Assembly: GCA_945869405.1 (NCBI GenBank)
Contig: CAMBPD010000007.1
Span: forward strand, 1-36,852
Reading direction: 5' to 3'
DNA length: 36,852 bases
Origin: Chryseobacterium gleum
GTDB taxonomy: Bacteria; Bacteroidota; Bacteroidia; Flavobacteriales_D; Sanyastnellaceae
The notes beneath the pieces are model-generated. The model had not been told where the DNA came from. It made no database searches and saw only the letters and a program-made list of their open reading frames with translations. Below are positions 28,674-34,981 of the stretch, piece by piece. The position numbers were made by a program, and so were the translations under genes. The stretch's first letter is position 1. Every line of letters starts with the position of its first letter.

Positions 28674-29339
28674 ATGATTAATTTGACAAAATATCTAGCG
28701 CTCTATTTTCCCCTCATGCTTGCTTTTGCAGCATGTTCGCAACCCACATCTTCAACCCACAAACTACAACTAGCCACCATGACCGATCAATCAACCCCTA
28801 CAGACAGCCTTGAAATTGCCACATTCGGAGCAGGTTGCTTTTGGTGTGTAGAAGCTGTATTCCAACAAGTCAATGGTGTTCTGAAGGTTGAAAGCGGATA
28901 CGCAGGAGGACAAATAAAGAACCCTTCCTATAAAGAAGTCTGCACAGGCAGAACCGGCCACGCGGAGGTATGCCAAATTACGTTCGATCCTCGAATCGTT
29001 AGCTACAATCAACTCTTGGAAGTCTTCTTCGGAACACACGACCCCACTACACTTAATAGGCAAGGTGGCGATGCGGGCACTCAATACAGGTCGTCTATCA
29101 TGTTTCACTCAGAGGCGCAAAAAGCCTCCGCAGAATTAGCTGTGCAAGCAGCAAATGCTAGTCTAAACTGGCCCGACCCTATTGTAACTGAAGTAGTGCC
29201 TTTGGATACTTTTTACCTCGCTGAAGATTACCACCTGGACTACTTCAACTTAAACGGAGAGCAACCCTATTGTCAAATGGTTGTGCGTCCGAAAGTGGAA
29301 AAATTCAAAAAGACCTTTTCCGAATACCTGAAAAAATAA
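28674..29339 (+). CDS. msrA: peptide-methionine (S)-S-oxide reductase, lipoprotein form
   Basis: A 221-residue MsrA, which reduces methionine-S-sulfoxide in oxidised proteins. The catalytic motif GAGCFWCVE (Cys55) and the conserved GYAGGQ, GHAEVCQITFDP, FFGTHDPT, DAGTQYRS and YHLDYF segments are present. ATG 28674 gives a lipoprotein-like signal (PLMLAFAACSQ, Cys21), so the enzyme is probably tethered in the periplasm, where envelope proteins are oxidised; cytosolic MsrA lacks this leader. The TTG at 28659 in the same frame is a poorer start. No MsrB is fused or adjacent. Its stop is 2 nt from the convergent SDR gene's stop with no terminator between. Confidence 0.93.
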   Translation: MINLTKYLALYFPLMLAFAACSQPTSSTHKLQLATMTDQSTPTDSLEIATFGAGCFWCVEAVFQQVNGVLKVESGYAGGQIKNPSYKEVCTGRTGHAEVCQITFDPRIVSYNQLLEVFFGTHDPTTLNRQGGDAGTQYRSSIMFHSEAQKASAELAVQAANASLNWPDPIVTEVVPLDTFYLAEDYHLDYFNLNGEQPYCQMVVRPKVEKFKKTFSEYLKK

Positions 29340-29341
29340 TC

Positions 29342-30052
29342 CTATTTGGTCGCTCTGTTGGGACGAATGATGATCTCACTAATCACACTACCTGCAGGCG
29401 ATTCAATAGCATGCACGAGTTGATCGGCGATCATTTCTGGACGCAAACCTGCTGCAAAATAATCCTTGTATTGCTCTAGCATCTGCGCATTGGTGGTGCT
29501 GTCAATGAACGGGGTATCTACTGAGCCCGGACTGATGGTCGTAACACGGAGTTTATCCGACATTTCCAACCGCAAACTATCGCTGATGGCAATCAAAGCA
29601 TGTTTCGTTGCACAATAAACTCCCGAGTTGGGAAATACCTGATGCGAGGCTAAAGACCCCAAGTTGATCACATGGCCTCTAGCCTCAATGAGCGAAGGCA
29701 AGGCTACATGAATACAATTGAGCACGCCCTTGATGTTGACATCCACCATCGTATGCCACTCTTCGATTTTGCCGCCCACCAAGGTGTCGAAATAACCCAG
29801 TCCGGCGTTGTTGACCAACACATCGATGGAACCATGTTTCGCCAAAAAGGCTTCGATGGCTGCCTTAACCTGAACGTAATCGGTAACATCGCATGGAATG
29901 GCCTGTGCGTTTGCTCCAAGTTCGCTAGCCAAGTGCTGCAATTTCTCAGCTGAGCGCGCTATCAATCCTACGCGGTGACCCTTTGCACACAGCATGCGCG
30001 CGGTGACCTCTCCTATTCCGGAACTCGCTCCGGTGATGATGATGTTCTTCAT
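29342..30052 (-). CDS. short-chain dehydrogenase/reductase (classical SDR)
   Basis: A 236-residue NAD(P)-dependent oxidoreductase. The Rossmann glycine motif is TGASSGIGEV near residue 8, followed by LVNNAGLGYFD, the serine region INLGSLAS and the catalytic YCATK (YxxxK). The substrate cannot be deduced; the sequence resembles the YdfG/serine-dehydrogenase-like group. The open frame continues 31 codons upstream, but those codons are encoded by the heptamer repeat, so ATG 30052, right behind an exact -7 box, is the start. The gene converges with msrA. Confidence 0.92.
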   Translation of the reverse strand: MKNIIITGASSGIGEVTARMLCAKGHRVGLIARSAEKLQHLASELGANAQAIPCDVTDYVQVKAAIEAFLAKHGSIDVLVNNAGLGYFDTLVGGKIEEWHTMVDVNIKGVLNCIHVALPSLIEARGHVINLGSLASHQVFPNSGVYCATKHALIAISDSLRLEMSDKLRVTTISPGSVDTPFIDSTTNAQMLEQYKDYFAAGLRPEMIADQLVHAIESPAGSVISEIIIRPNRATK

Positions 30053-30056
30053 GCGC

Positions 30057-30064
30057 CAAAGATA
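30057..30064 (-). promoter_or_regulatory. -7 box of the SDR gene
   Basis: Minus strand TATCTTTG matches TAnnTTTG exactly and ends 4 nt (GCGC) before the ATG. The -33 position would lie within the heptamer repeat that begins 8 nt further on. Confidence 0.55.
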
Positions 30065-30071
30065 GGGGGAG

Positions 30072-30143
30072 AGATTAGAGATGACGGATGACGGATTACA
30101 GATGACGGCTGAATCCGTAATCTGTAATCCGTCATCTGTAATC
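30072..30143. repeat. heptamer-lattice inverted repeat upstream of the SDR gene
   Basis: Ten units of exactly 7 nt. The left part is built from variants of AGATGAC (GGATGAC, GGATTAC); after one or two spacer units the right part holds complementary variants (TCTGTAA, TCCGTCA). It contains a perfect 17-bp inverted repeat, 30087-30103 with 30120-30136, around a 16-nt loop, so the RNA or ssDNA can form a long cruciform. It lies against the SDR promoter and the terminator on its right. Confidence 0.88.
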
Positions 30144-30173
30144 AAAAAAAACCAGGCCCCTTTCGGAGCCTGG
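30144..30173 (-). terminator. strong minus-strand rho-independent terminator
   Basis: On the minus strand CCAGGC, one mismatch, CC/GG pairs and GCCTGG form the stem, followed by eight T (30144-30151). It must serve a transcript arriving from the right, whose only coding candidate is the short frame at 30229-30354. Weaker T content on the other side may allow use from the left. Confidence 0.8.
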
Positions 30174-30228
30174 CTTTGTTTATCAGTTTAAGCACAACAG
30201 GTCACATCACAACCTGCGGTATCGTTAT

Positions 30229-30354
30229 TCAATTCAAACAGTGGTAGAACGTTGGGTATCCCCAATCACTCCCGCACAATTGAATTGCCTCAAATCTTTT
30301 AATGTTGATGCGAATCTTGCATCGCCGATCGTTAGAGTATGGCTTCTTTTTCAT
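30229..30354 (-). CDS. possible small basic protein of 41 residues
   Basis: Frame ATG 30354 to TGA 30229 encodes 41 residues (MKKKPYSNDRRCKIRINIKR, then a Cys/Trp/Tyr-containing end), with codon choice like the neighbours. A second frame, in the register shifted by one base at the A5 run after the ATG, stays open past it to a TAA at 30188, ending NNDTAGCDVTCCA, just 14 nt from a strong terminator. Either this peptide, the frameshifted one, or a non-coding RNA explains the unit. No homology is recognised. Confidence 0.35.
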   Translation of the reverse strand: MKKKPYSNDRRCKIRINIKRFEAIQLCGSDWGYPTFYHCLN

Positions 30355-30485
30355 AGGTGAACAGAAATATTGTTAGGTCGAGTGGTTTAACGCGACCCCT
30401 CATTTAAAGGTTACACCCCTGCTTGATAAAATGTAAGAAACCCACTATAATGCTATACTCCTACAATCCTCTCTGCGATTTAAAC
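30355..30485. other. intergenic stretch with no recognised feature
   Basis: Between the small minus-strand frame and the second heptamer repeat. It should contain the promoter of the small unit; only an imperfect TAACCTTT is seen on the minus strand (about 30408-30415). No RNA gene or ORF is supported. Confidence 0.4.
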
Positions 30486-30558
30486 GTTGAAAGTTGAAAG
30501 TTGAAGGTTGAAAGTTCACGTAAGCCAACCTGCAACCTGCAACTTTCAACCTGCAACC
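30486..30558. repeat. second heptamer-lattice inverted repeat, behind the HMG-CoA-lyase-like gene
   Basis: Four forward 7-nt units (GTTGAAA, one as GTTGAAG), two spacer units, then four reverse-complement-like units (ACCTGCA three times, ACTTTCA once) and a partial one, all in unbroken 7-nt phase. The design equals the repeat at 30072-30143 although the heptamer is different. It lies 17 nt beyond the stop codon of the minus-strand gene, so it would be transcribed and could fold. Confidence 0.85.
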
Positions 30559-30575
30559 GAATCAACCGCCGATAT

Positions 30576-31439
30576 TCAATGACCAGCGAAAACGTTTTCT
30601 GCCAGTTGCAACGACGCCTGAAAAGCGGTTGCATCTATATTCATCTCCACTCCCAAATGCTGCAGGTGCCCAACCATGATCTCGGTGGGCATATTGCCCG
30701 TGAGCTTGTCGGTAGCCATCGGACAACCACCCAATCCTTTTATCGCGCCGTCAAACCGCTTGCATCCTGCCTGAAGGGCAGCCTCCAGTTTTTCGATGCA
30801 ACGATCGGGGGTGGTGTGCAAATGAGCGCCGAACTCTACCTGCGGCAAGGATGGTATGAGGGCATTGAATAAGGCCCCGATTGTGTCAGGTGTTCCTATT
30901 CCAATCGTATCGCTGAGTGCCAACATACGCACATCAAATTCTCTGTAAAGACGTTCACACCATTGCATGGCAAGCTCCGGACTCCATGCATCACCATACG
31001 GATTTCCAAAACCCATTGAAATGTAAACAACCAACTCCTTGTTGCTCTTCACACACAGCTCAGCGAGTTCACCAACTCTGGACAAGGACTCCTCTATTCC
31101 TGCATTGGTGTTGCGCTGCTGGAACGTCTCTGAAATGGAAAAAGGATAGCCCAAGAAATGTATCTCATCAAATGCAACCGCATCTTCTGCCCCGCGCATA
31201 TTAGCCACGATTGCCAACAACTTAGTCTGTGTTTCAGACAACTCAAGTAAACGTAGAACCTCAGCTGTGTCTCGCATCTGAGGAATCGCCTTGGGCGAAA
31301 CGAAACTGCCAAAGTCCAAAGTATCAAAACCAACCCTGAGCAATTGATTAAGATAACTCGCCTTTATTTCAGTGGGGATCCACTCGGATATGCCCTGCAT
31401 GGCATCCCGAGGGCACTCAATGATTTTCACATCAGTCAT
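30576..31439 (-). CDS. hydroxymethylglutaryl-CoA lyase-like enzyme
   Basis: A 287-residue TIM-barrel enzyme of the HMGL-like family. ECPRDAMQG near residue 8 corresponds to the substrate-binding E-x-P-R-D-G-x-Q motif, with Ala in place of the usual Gly. HLHTTPD gives the two metal-binding histidines; DGAIKGLGGCPMATDKLTGN carries the catalytic Cys and the flexible loop. HMG-CoA lyase cleaves 3-hydroxy-3-methylglutaryl-CoA to acetoacetate and acetyl-CoA in leucine breakdown. Related lyases with other substrates cannot be excluded. The gene stands alone, with an exact -7 box 4 nt before its ATG. Confidence 0.88.
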   Translation of the reverse strand: MTDVKIIECPRDAMQGISEWIPTEIKASYLNQLLRVGFDTLDFGSFVSPKAIPQMRDTAEVLRLLELSETQTKLLAIVANMRGAEDAVAFDEIHFLGYPFSISETFQQRNTNAGIEESLSRVGELAELCVKSNKELVVYISMGFGNPYGDAWSPELAMQWCERLYREFDVRMLALSDTIGIGTPDTIGALFNALIPSLPQVEFGAHLHTTPDRCIEKLEAALQAGCKRFDGAIKGLGGCPMATDKLTGNMPTEIMVGHLQHLGVEMNIDATAFQASLQLAENVFAGH

Positions 31440-31443
31440 GCCT

Positions 31444-31451
31444 CAAAAGTA
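31444..31451 (-). promoter_or_regulatory. -7 box of the HMG-CoA-lyase-like gene
   Basis: Minus strand TACTTTTG matches TAnnTTTG exactly and ends 4 nt (AGGC) before the ATG. TTTC lies about 20 nt further upstream (31472-31475) as a possible -33 element. Confidence 0.55.
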
Positions 31452-31531
31452 CTGCAGCAACAAAACAATCCGAAAGCCCCTATCAACACACAACAAAGCC
31501 AGAAGTGATTTGTAGAAACCCAATGCTGCAA

Positions 31532-32860
31532 CTAGAAAGTTCTATTGGGAAGGCCTTCATTAGACTTGAGCCAAAGCTTTTGATACGCGCCCGCGCTATC
31601 GTATTGACGCGCTTGTTTCTCACTATCGAAATAGCGATTTCCCCGAGGATCATTTCCTACTCCAGCAAGATAAGCCCAATTACCCCAGTTGCTAGACACG
31701 TCATAATCTATAAGCTGCTCTTCAAAGTAGGCCGCCCCCAAACGCCAATCCAACTTTAAATCGTTACATAAATAGCTCGCCACAACTTGCCTTCCTCGAT
31801 TGCTCATAAACCCAGTTTGCCGAAGCTCAATCATATTAGCGTCCACAAAATCAACCCCCGTATTTCCACTTATCCAACGATCCAAAGCGTCCTTGCTTTT
31901 GTTTTTGTTTTTGAGCGGCGGTTTACCTTGTATTCCACCTTCCAGAAAAAAATGGTGCTTGTGCTTCTTCATAGCGAATCGAAAATAATCACGCCAAATG
32001 AGCTCAAAGATTAGCCAATACGTTGAGTCATTGGCTTCGTACTCATCTTCATATTCATTGATCCGGGCAACAATTTCGCGGGGTGAAAGACAACCATGAG
32101 CAAGCCAAGGCGAAAACTTCGAGGAGTAATCCCCTCCGACTAAACCATTGCGTGTTTCCTTGTAAGTAGAGAGCAGTTTCGTCTGAAATGTATAATACTG
32201 CAATCGTTCCAAAGCCTTGGATTCACCGCCCACGAACTGCACAACTGCACGTGAATCGATTGGCTCCACCGTGTATCCCAACTCAGCGAGTGAAGGCACT
32301 TCCGTTGGACTCAGAGCTGGTGTACGAATTTCCTCTGGCACAGGCCACACAGAACGAATCGTCGATTCACGCTCTGCACGCTTGCGGAAATCTGTGAAAA
32401 CCTCGGGGATGTCGCGCACACTGAAAGGCAAATCATTGGGGTGGTATAACGTACTCGTACTCACAATCGTCCACTCTATTCCAAGAGAACTCAGTTGTGA
32501 TGAAATGTTTGACTGCAGCTGTAACTCCTCCGTGCCCACCTCCTTTTTCGCAAATACCTCTCTCACTTTATATTCCTGCGAAAGACGCGGAATAATTTCT
32601 GACGGATCTCCAAGAACAACCTGCAAGTGCGCGCCGAGGCTGGCCATAGAGCTACGCAAATCCTGCAATGATTCCAACAAAAACTGAATTCGGCGCGCCC
32701 CCATGCGTTTGAAGCCCCATTGCTCTTTCTTCATCGCTATCACATCTAAACAGTAGACGGGAACAACCGATTCGTACGCATTCAAAGCTTCTTGCAGCAA
32801 TCCGTTATCGTGAAGCCTTAAGTCGGTGGTAAACCAAAGCAATGCAGTTTCTCGTTTCAT
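31532..32860 (-). CDS. cryptochrome/photolyase family protein, DASH type
   Basis: A 442-residue flavoprotein. The N-terminal photolyase alpha/beta domain starts with ALLWFTTDLRLHDNGLLQEA; the FAD-binding helical domain has TYKETRNGLVGGDYSSKFSPWLAHGCLSPR, WRDYFRFAMKKH, FVDANMIELRQTGFMSNRGRQ and DYDVSSNWGNWAYLAGVGNDPR. The last segments (RGRQVVAS and SNWGNW) are typical of cryptochrome DASH, which repairs cyclobutane dimers in single-stranded DNA and may also signal. ATG 32860 is preferred; the 20 codons upstream in the frame are not family-like. It is divergent from tsaE with a 54-bp spacer. The C-terminus shows no long extension. Confidence 0.93.
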   Translation of the reverse strand: MKRETALLWFTTDLRLHDNGLLQEALNAYESVVPVYCLDVIAMKKEQWGFKRMGARRIQFLLESLQDLRSSMASLGAHLQVVLGDPSEIIPRLSQEYKVREVFAKKEVGTEELQLQSNISSQLSSLGIEWTIVSTSTLYHPNDLPFSVRDIPEVFTDFRKRAERESTIRSVWPVPEEIRTPALSPTEVPSLAELGYTVEPIDSRAVVQFVGGESKALERLQYYTFQTKLLSTYKETRNGLVGGDYSSKFSPWLAHGCLSPREIVARINEYEDEYEANDSTYWLIFELIWRDYFRFAMKKHKHHFFLEGGIQGKPPLKNKNKSKDALDRWISGNTGVDFVDANMIELRQTGFMSNRGRQVVASYLCNDLKLDWRLGAAYFEEQLIDYDVSSNWGNWAYLAGVGNDPRGNRYFDSEKQARQYDSAGAYQKLWLKSNEGLPNRTF

Positions 32861-32899
32861 ACAAGTTGAAACACCAAGTGAAGCTTGAATGTTCGCATG

Positions 32900-32907
32900 T
32901 ACTTTTG
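32900..32907 (+). promoter_or_regulatory. -7 box of tsaE
   Basis: TACTTTTG is an exact TAnnTTTG match ending 7 nt before the ATG at 32915. It lies downstream of other in-frame starts at 32885 and 32897, so those are unlikely to be used. Confidence 0.5.
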
Positions 32908-32914
32908 CCACATT

Positions 32915-33334
32915 ATGCAAAATGCATCAAAACAAAGGTTCGAGGCGTCGAGTTTACACGAAATGGAATACGCCGCAAAATGTCTACTGGAGCACTTTCC
33001 TAGCGGTGGTCATTTTGCGGTCTATGGCGACATGGGAGCCGGAAAAACTACCTTTATTCATTGCGTCTGCCGATTGCTAGGCCTTCAATTTGCAGGAAGT
33101 CCCACGTTCTCCATTGTCAACGAATACACATTAGCAAACGGAAGCAAGCTCTTCCACTTCGACCTCTACCGTTTAGAGCATTCAAACGAGTTGACATCCA
33201 TTGGATTTGAGGAATACCTTGAGAACGGCACATACGTTTTTGTTGAATGGCCCCAAATTGCCGGCAAGCATGCAGAAGCCATGCTAAGACTATCCATTGA
33301 GGATAACCAAGGAATACGCTCTGTTGAATTCTAG
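32915..33334 (+). CDS. tsaE: tRNA t6A37 biosynthesis ATPase TsaE
   Basis: A 139-residue P-loop ATPase of the complex that makes N6-threonylcarbamoyladenosine at tRNA position 37. Motifs: Walker A GDMGAGKTTF (residues 38-47), SPTFSIVNEY, FHFDLYRL and the Walker-B-like FVEWPQ. Length and order are those of the family. ATG 32915 is chosen because the -7 box sits just before it; upstream TTG 32885 and ATG 32897 would add 10 or 6 residues. It works with TsaB, TsaD and TsaC; none is adjacent, and the YciO-like gene of this window is not a clear TsaC. It converges with the next gene with 3 nt between stops. Confidence 0.93.
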   Translation: MQNASKQRFEASSLHEMEYAAKCLLEHFPSGGHFAVYGDMGAGKTTFIHCVCRLLGLQFAGSPTFSIVNEYTLANGSKLFHFDLYRLEHSNELTSIGFEEYLENGTYVFVEWPQIAGKHAEAMLRLSIEDNQGIRSVEF

Positions 33335-33337
33335 TGA

Positions 33338-33589
33338 CTAATGAGCTGGCGCCTCAGTGTGTGAGGTATCGGTATGCGCTTCTCCCTTTATGTCAGCATT
33401 TGTGGTATCTGCTTGAGCCACCACTTCTACTTTTTTCAATGGTTCCACCGCTGCGCTTAATCGCTCTGCGGGGCCTTCAATTTTATGATTAAGGTTGGTA
33501 AACAGTAGTGAGACAGCAACTGTTGCCGGAAGAATAAGCCACAAAATGGTTTTTTCGTGCGAAGAATGGTTGGGGTCGTGGTTGGCCAT
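33338..33589 (-). CDS. small single-pass membrane protein of unknown function
   Basis: An 83-residue protein with one hydrophobic helix (TILWLILPATVAVSLLF, residues 14-30), a His-rich polar start (MANHDPNHSSHEK) and a long acidic, Thr/His-rich tail ending HTEAPAH. No homologue is recognised. The gene follows a plausible promoter (TACTTTTG, 26 nt upstream) and keeps a good codon pattern. Its neighbours, tsaE and alanine dehydrogenase, give no functional clue. The His-rich ends suggest metal binding, which is only a guess. Confidence 0.65.
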   Translation of the reverse strand: MANHDPNHSSHEKTILWLILPATVAVSLLFTNLNHKIEGPAERLSAAVEPLKKVEVVAQADTTNADIKGEAHTDTSHTEAPAH

Positions 33590-33615
33590 GGGGTTTACAT
33601 GCGGTTTAATTGGCC

Positions 33616-33623
33616 CAAAAGTA
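33616..33623 (-). promoter_or_regulatory. -7 box of the small membrane protein gene
   Basis: Minus strand TACTTTTG is an exact TAnnTTTG match, 26 nt before the ATG at 33589. Confidence 0.45.
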
Positions 33624-33754
33624 ATGGAAACGTGGCTTACATCCTAAGTGTTTACTTTCAACATTAGATGGTCAAAAGCTATAACATTCGACATGCTATG
33701 GCAGCGAATAACGACCTATTTTTAGAAAGCGGAAAATCAAACTGCGAAACCATT

Positions 33755-34975
33755 ATGGACAACAAACACGATGCTATGAAGGCCTTGGCCAAAGAAGCTG
33801 CGCTCATGCCACAAGAGGAAATGGTAGCAGCGCACAAACGCTATTCTCGACTTACTATAGGCATACCCCGTGAGACCTCCTTTCAAGAGCGTCGCGTGGC
33901 ATTGGTTCCTGAAAGCGTGGCCTTGTTGGTCAACAACGGACACGACGTAGTGGTTGAAACCAACGCAGGAAAAGAGTCCAACTTTCAGGATCACGACTAC
34001 AGCGAAGCCGGTGCGCGTATCGTTTATTCTCCTGAAGACGTTTTTAAAAGTGAGATTATTCTGAAGGTTGCGCCGCCAAGCATGGCCGAAATCGAAATGA
34101 TGCCCGGAAAGCAACACCTCGTTTCCGCGGTGAATTTACCCACCCAAAAAGTGGAAACTTTTCAAGCGCTATCAGCAAAAAAAATTACAGCCGTCGCTTG
34201 GGATTATATCAAAGACGAGACAAACATTTACCCAGTAGTAAGAGCAATGGGTGAGATTGCTGGAAACACAGCTGTGCTCATAGCCGCCGAATACTTGAGC
34301 CACTCTAGCGGAGGACAAGGACTAATGTTCGGTGGGATTTCTGGCGTAAAACCCACAGAAGTCGTCATACTTGGGGCCGGAACTGTAGCTGAGTTTGCCG
34401 TGCGCGCAGCCTTGGGTCTTGGAGCATCCGTGAAGGTCTTCGATAACAGCACCTATAAACTCCGTAGACTCCAAAACGATATTGGCCATCGTTTATGGAC
34501 CAGCACCATTCAACCCTCCGAGCTTCGTAATGCCCTTGACACCGCTGATGTGGCCATCGGAGCTATGCACGCCCGTCGAGGAAGAACTCCAGTTGTGGTG
34601 ACCGATGATATGGTGAGCAACATGAAATATGGCAGTGTGATTGTCGACATCAGTATAGACCAAGGAGGCTGCTTCGAAACCTCTCGCGTAACAACGCACG
34701 ACAAACCTGTGTTTAAAGAGCACGGCGTAATTCATTATTGTGTGCCAAACATCGCTTCACGTGTGTCGCGCACCGCCAGTTATGCGCTTAGCAACATTTT
34801 TGCGCCAACCATTTTATCGATTGGTGACGAAGGTGGCATTGTAAATCTTGTGCGCCAGCAAGAAGGATTTAGACACGGGGTATACATGTACAATGGCACG
34901 CTGACCAATGAGAATATAGCAAACCAGTTCGAACTGCCCTGGAAAGACTTGAACCTTCTGCTCGCAATATTTTAA
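33755..34975 (+). CDS. ald: alanine dehydrogenase (Bacteroidota type)
   Basis: An NAD-dependent enzyme of the alanine dehydrogenase / transhydrogenase alpha family that interconverts alanine with pyruvate and ammonia. Motifs: LTIGIPRETSFQERRVALVP at the start of the substrate domain, ILKVAPPSMAEI, AWDYIKDE, the Rossmann motif VVILGAGTVAEFAVRAALGLGA and DISIDQGGCFETS. The GGCFETS and IHYCVPNIASRVSRTAS parts match the family. ATG 33755 gives 406 residues, the usual size; in-frame ATGs at 33668 and 33698 would extend it. Candidate boxes TACTTTCA (33653-33660) and TATTTTTA (33717-33724) fit the long and short starts respectively. It converges with pheT, 6 nt apart. Confidence 0.9.
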   Translation: MDNKHDAMKALAKEAALMPQEEMVAAHKRYSRLTIGIPRETSFQERRVALVPESVALLVNNGHDVVVETNAGKESNFQDHDYSEAGARIVYSPEDVFKSEIILKVAPPSMAEIEMMPGKQHLVSAVNLPTQKVETFQALSAKKITAVAWDYIKDETNIYPVVRAMGEIAGNTAVLIAAEYLSHSSGGQGLMFGGISGVKPTEVVILGAGTVAEFAVRAALGLGASVKVFDNSTYKLRRLQNDIGHRLWTSTIQPSELRNALDTADVAIGAMHARRGRTPVVVTDDMVSNMKYGSVIVDISIDQGGCFETSRVTTHDKPVFKEHGVIHYCVPNIASRVSRTASYALSNIFAPTILSIGDEGGIVNLVRQQEGFRHGVYMYNGTLTNENIANQFELPWKDLNLLLAIF

Positions 34976-34981
34976 TTCGAT

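Noticed and set aside
30053-30145. 31-codon N-terminal extension of the SDR protein
   Set aside because: These codons are the heptamer repeat and the -7 box; the Rossmann motif follows the ATG at 30052 at the normal distance.
32217-32687. 156-codon plus-strand open frame
   Set aside because: Antisense to the cryptochrome gene; Ser/Arg-rich and without motifs.
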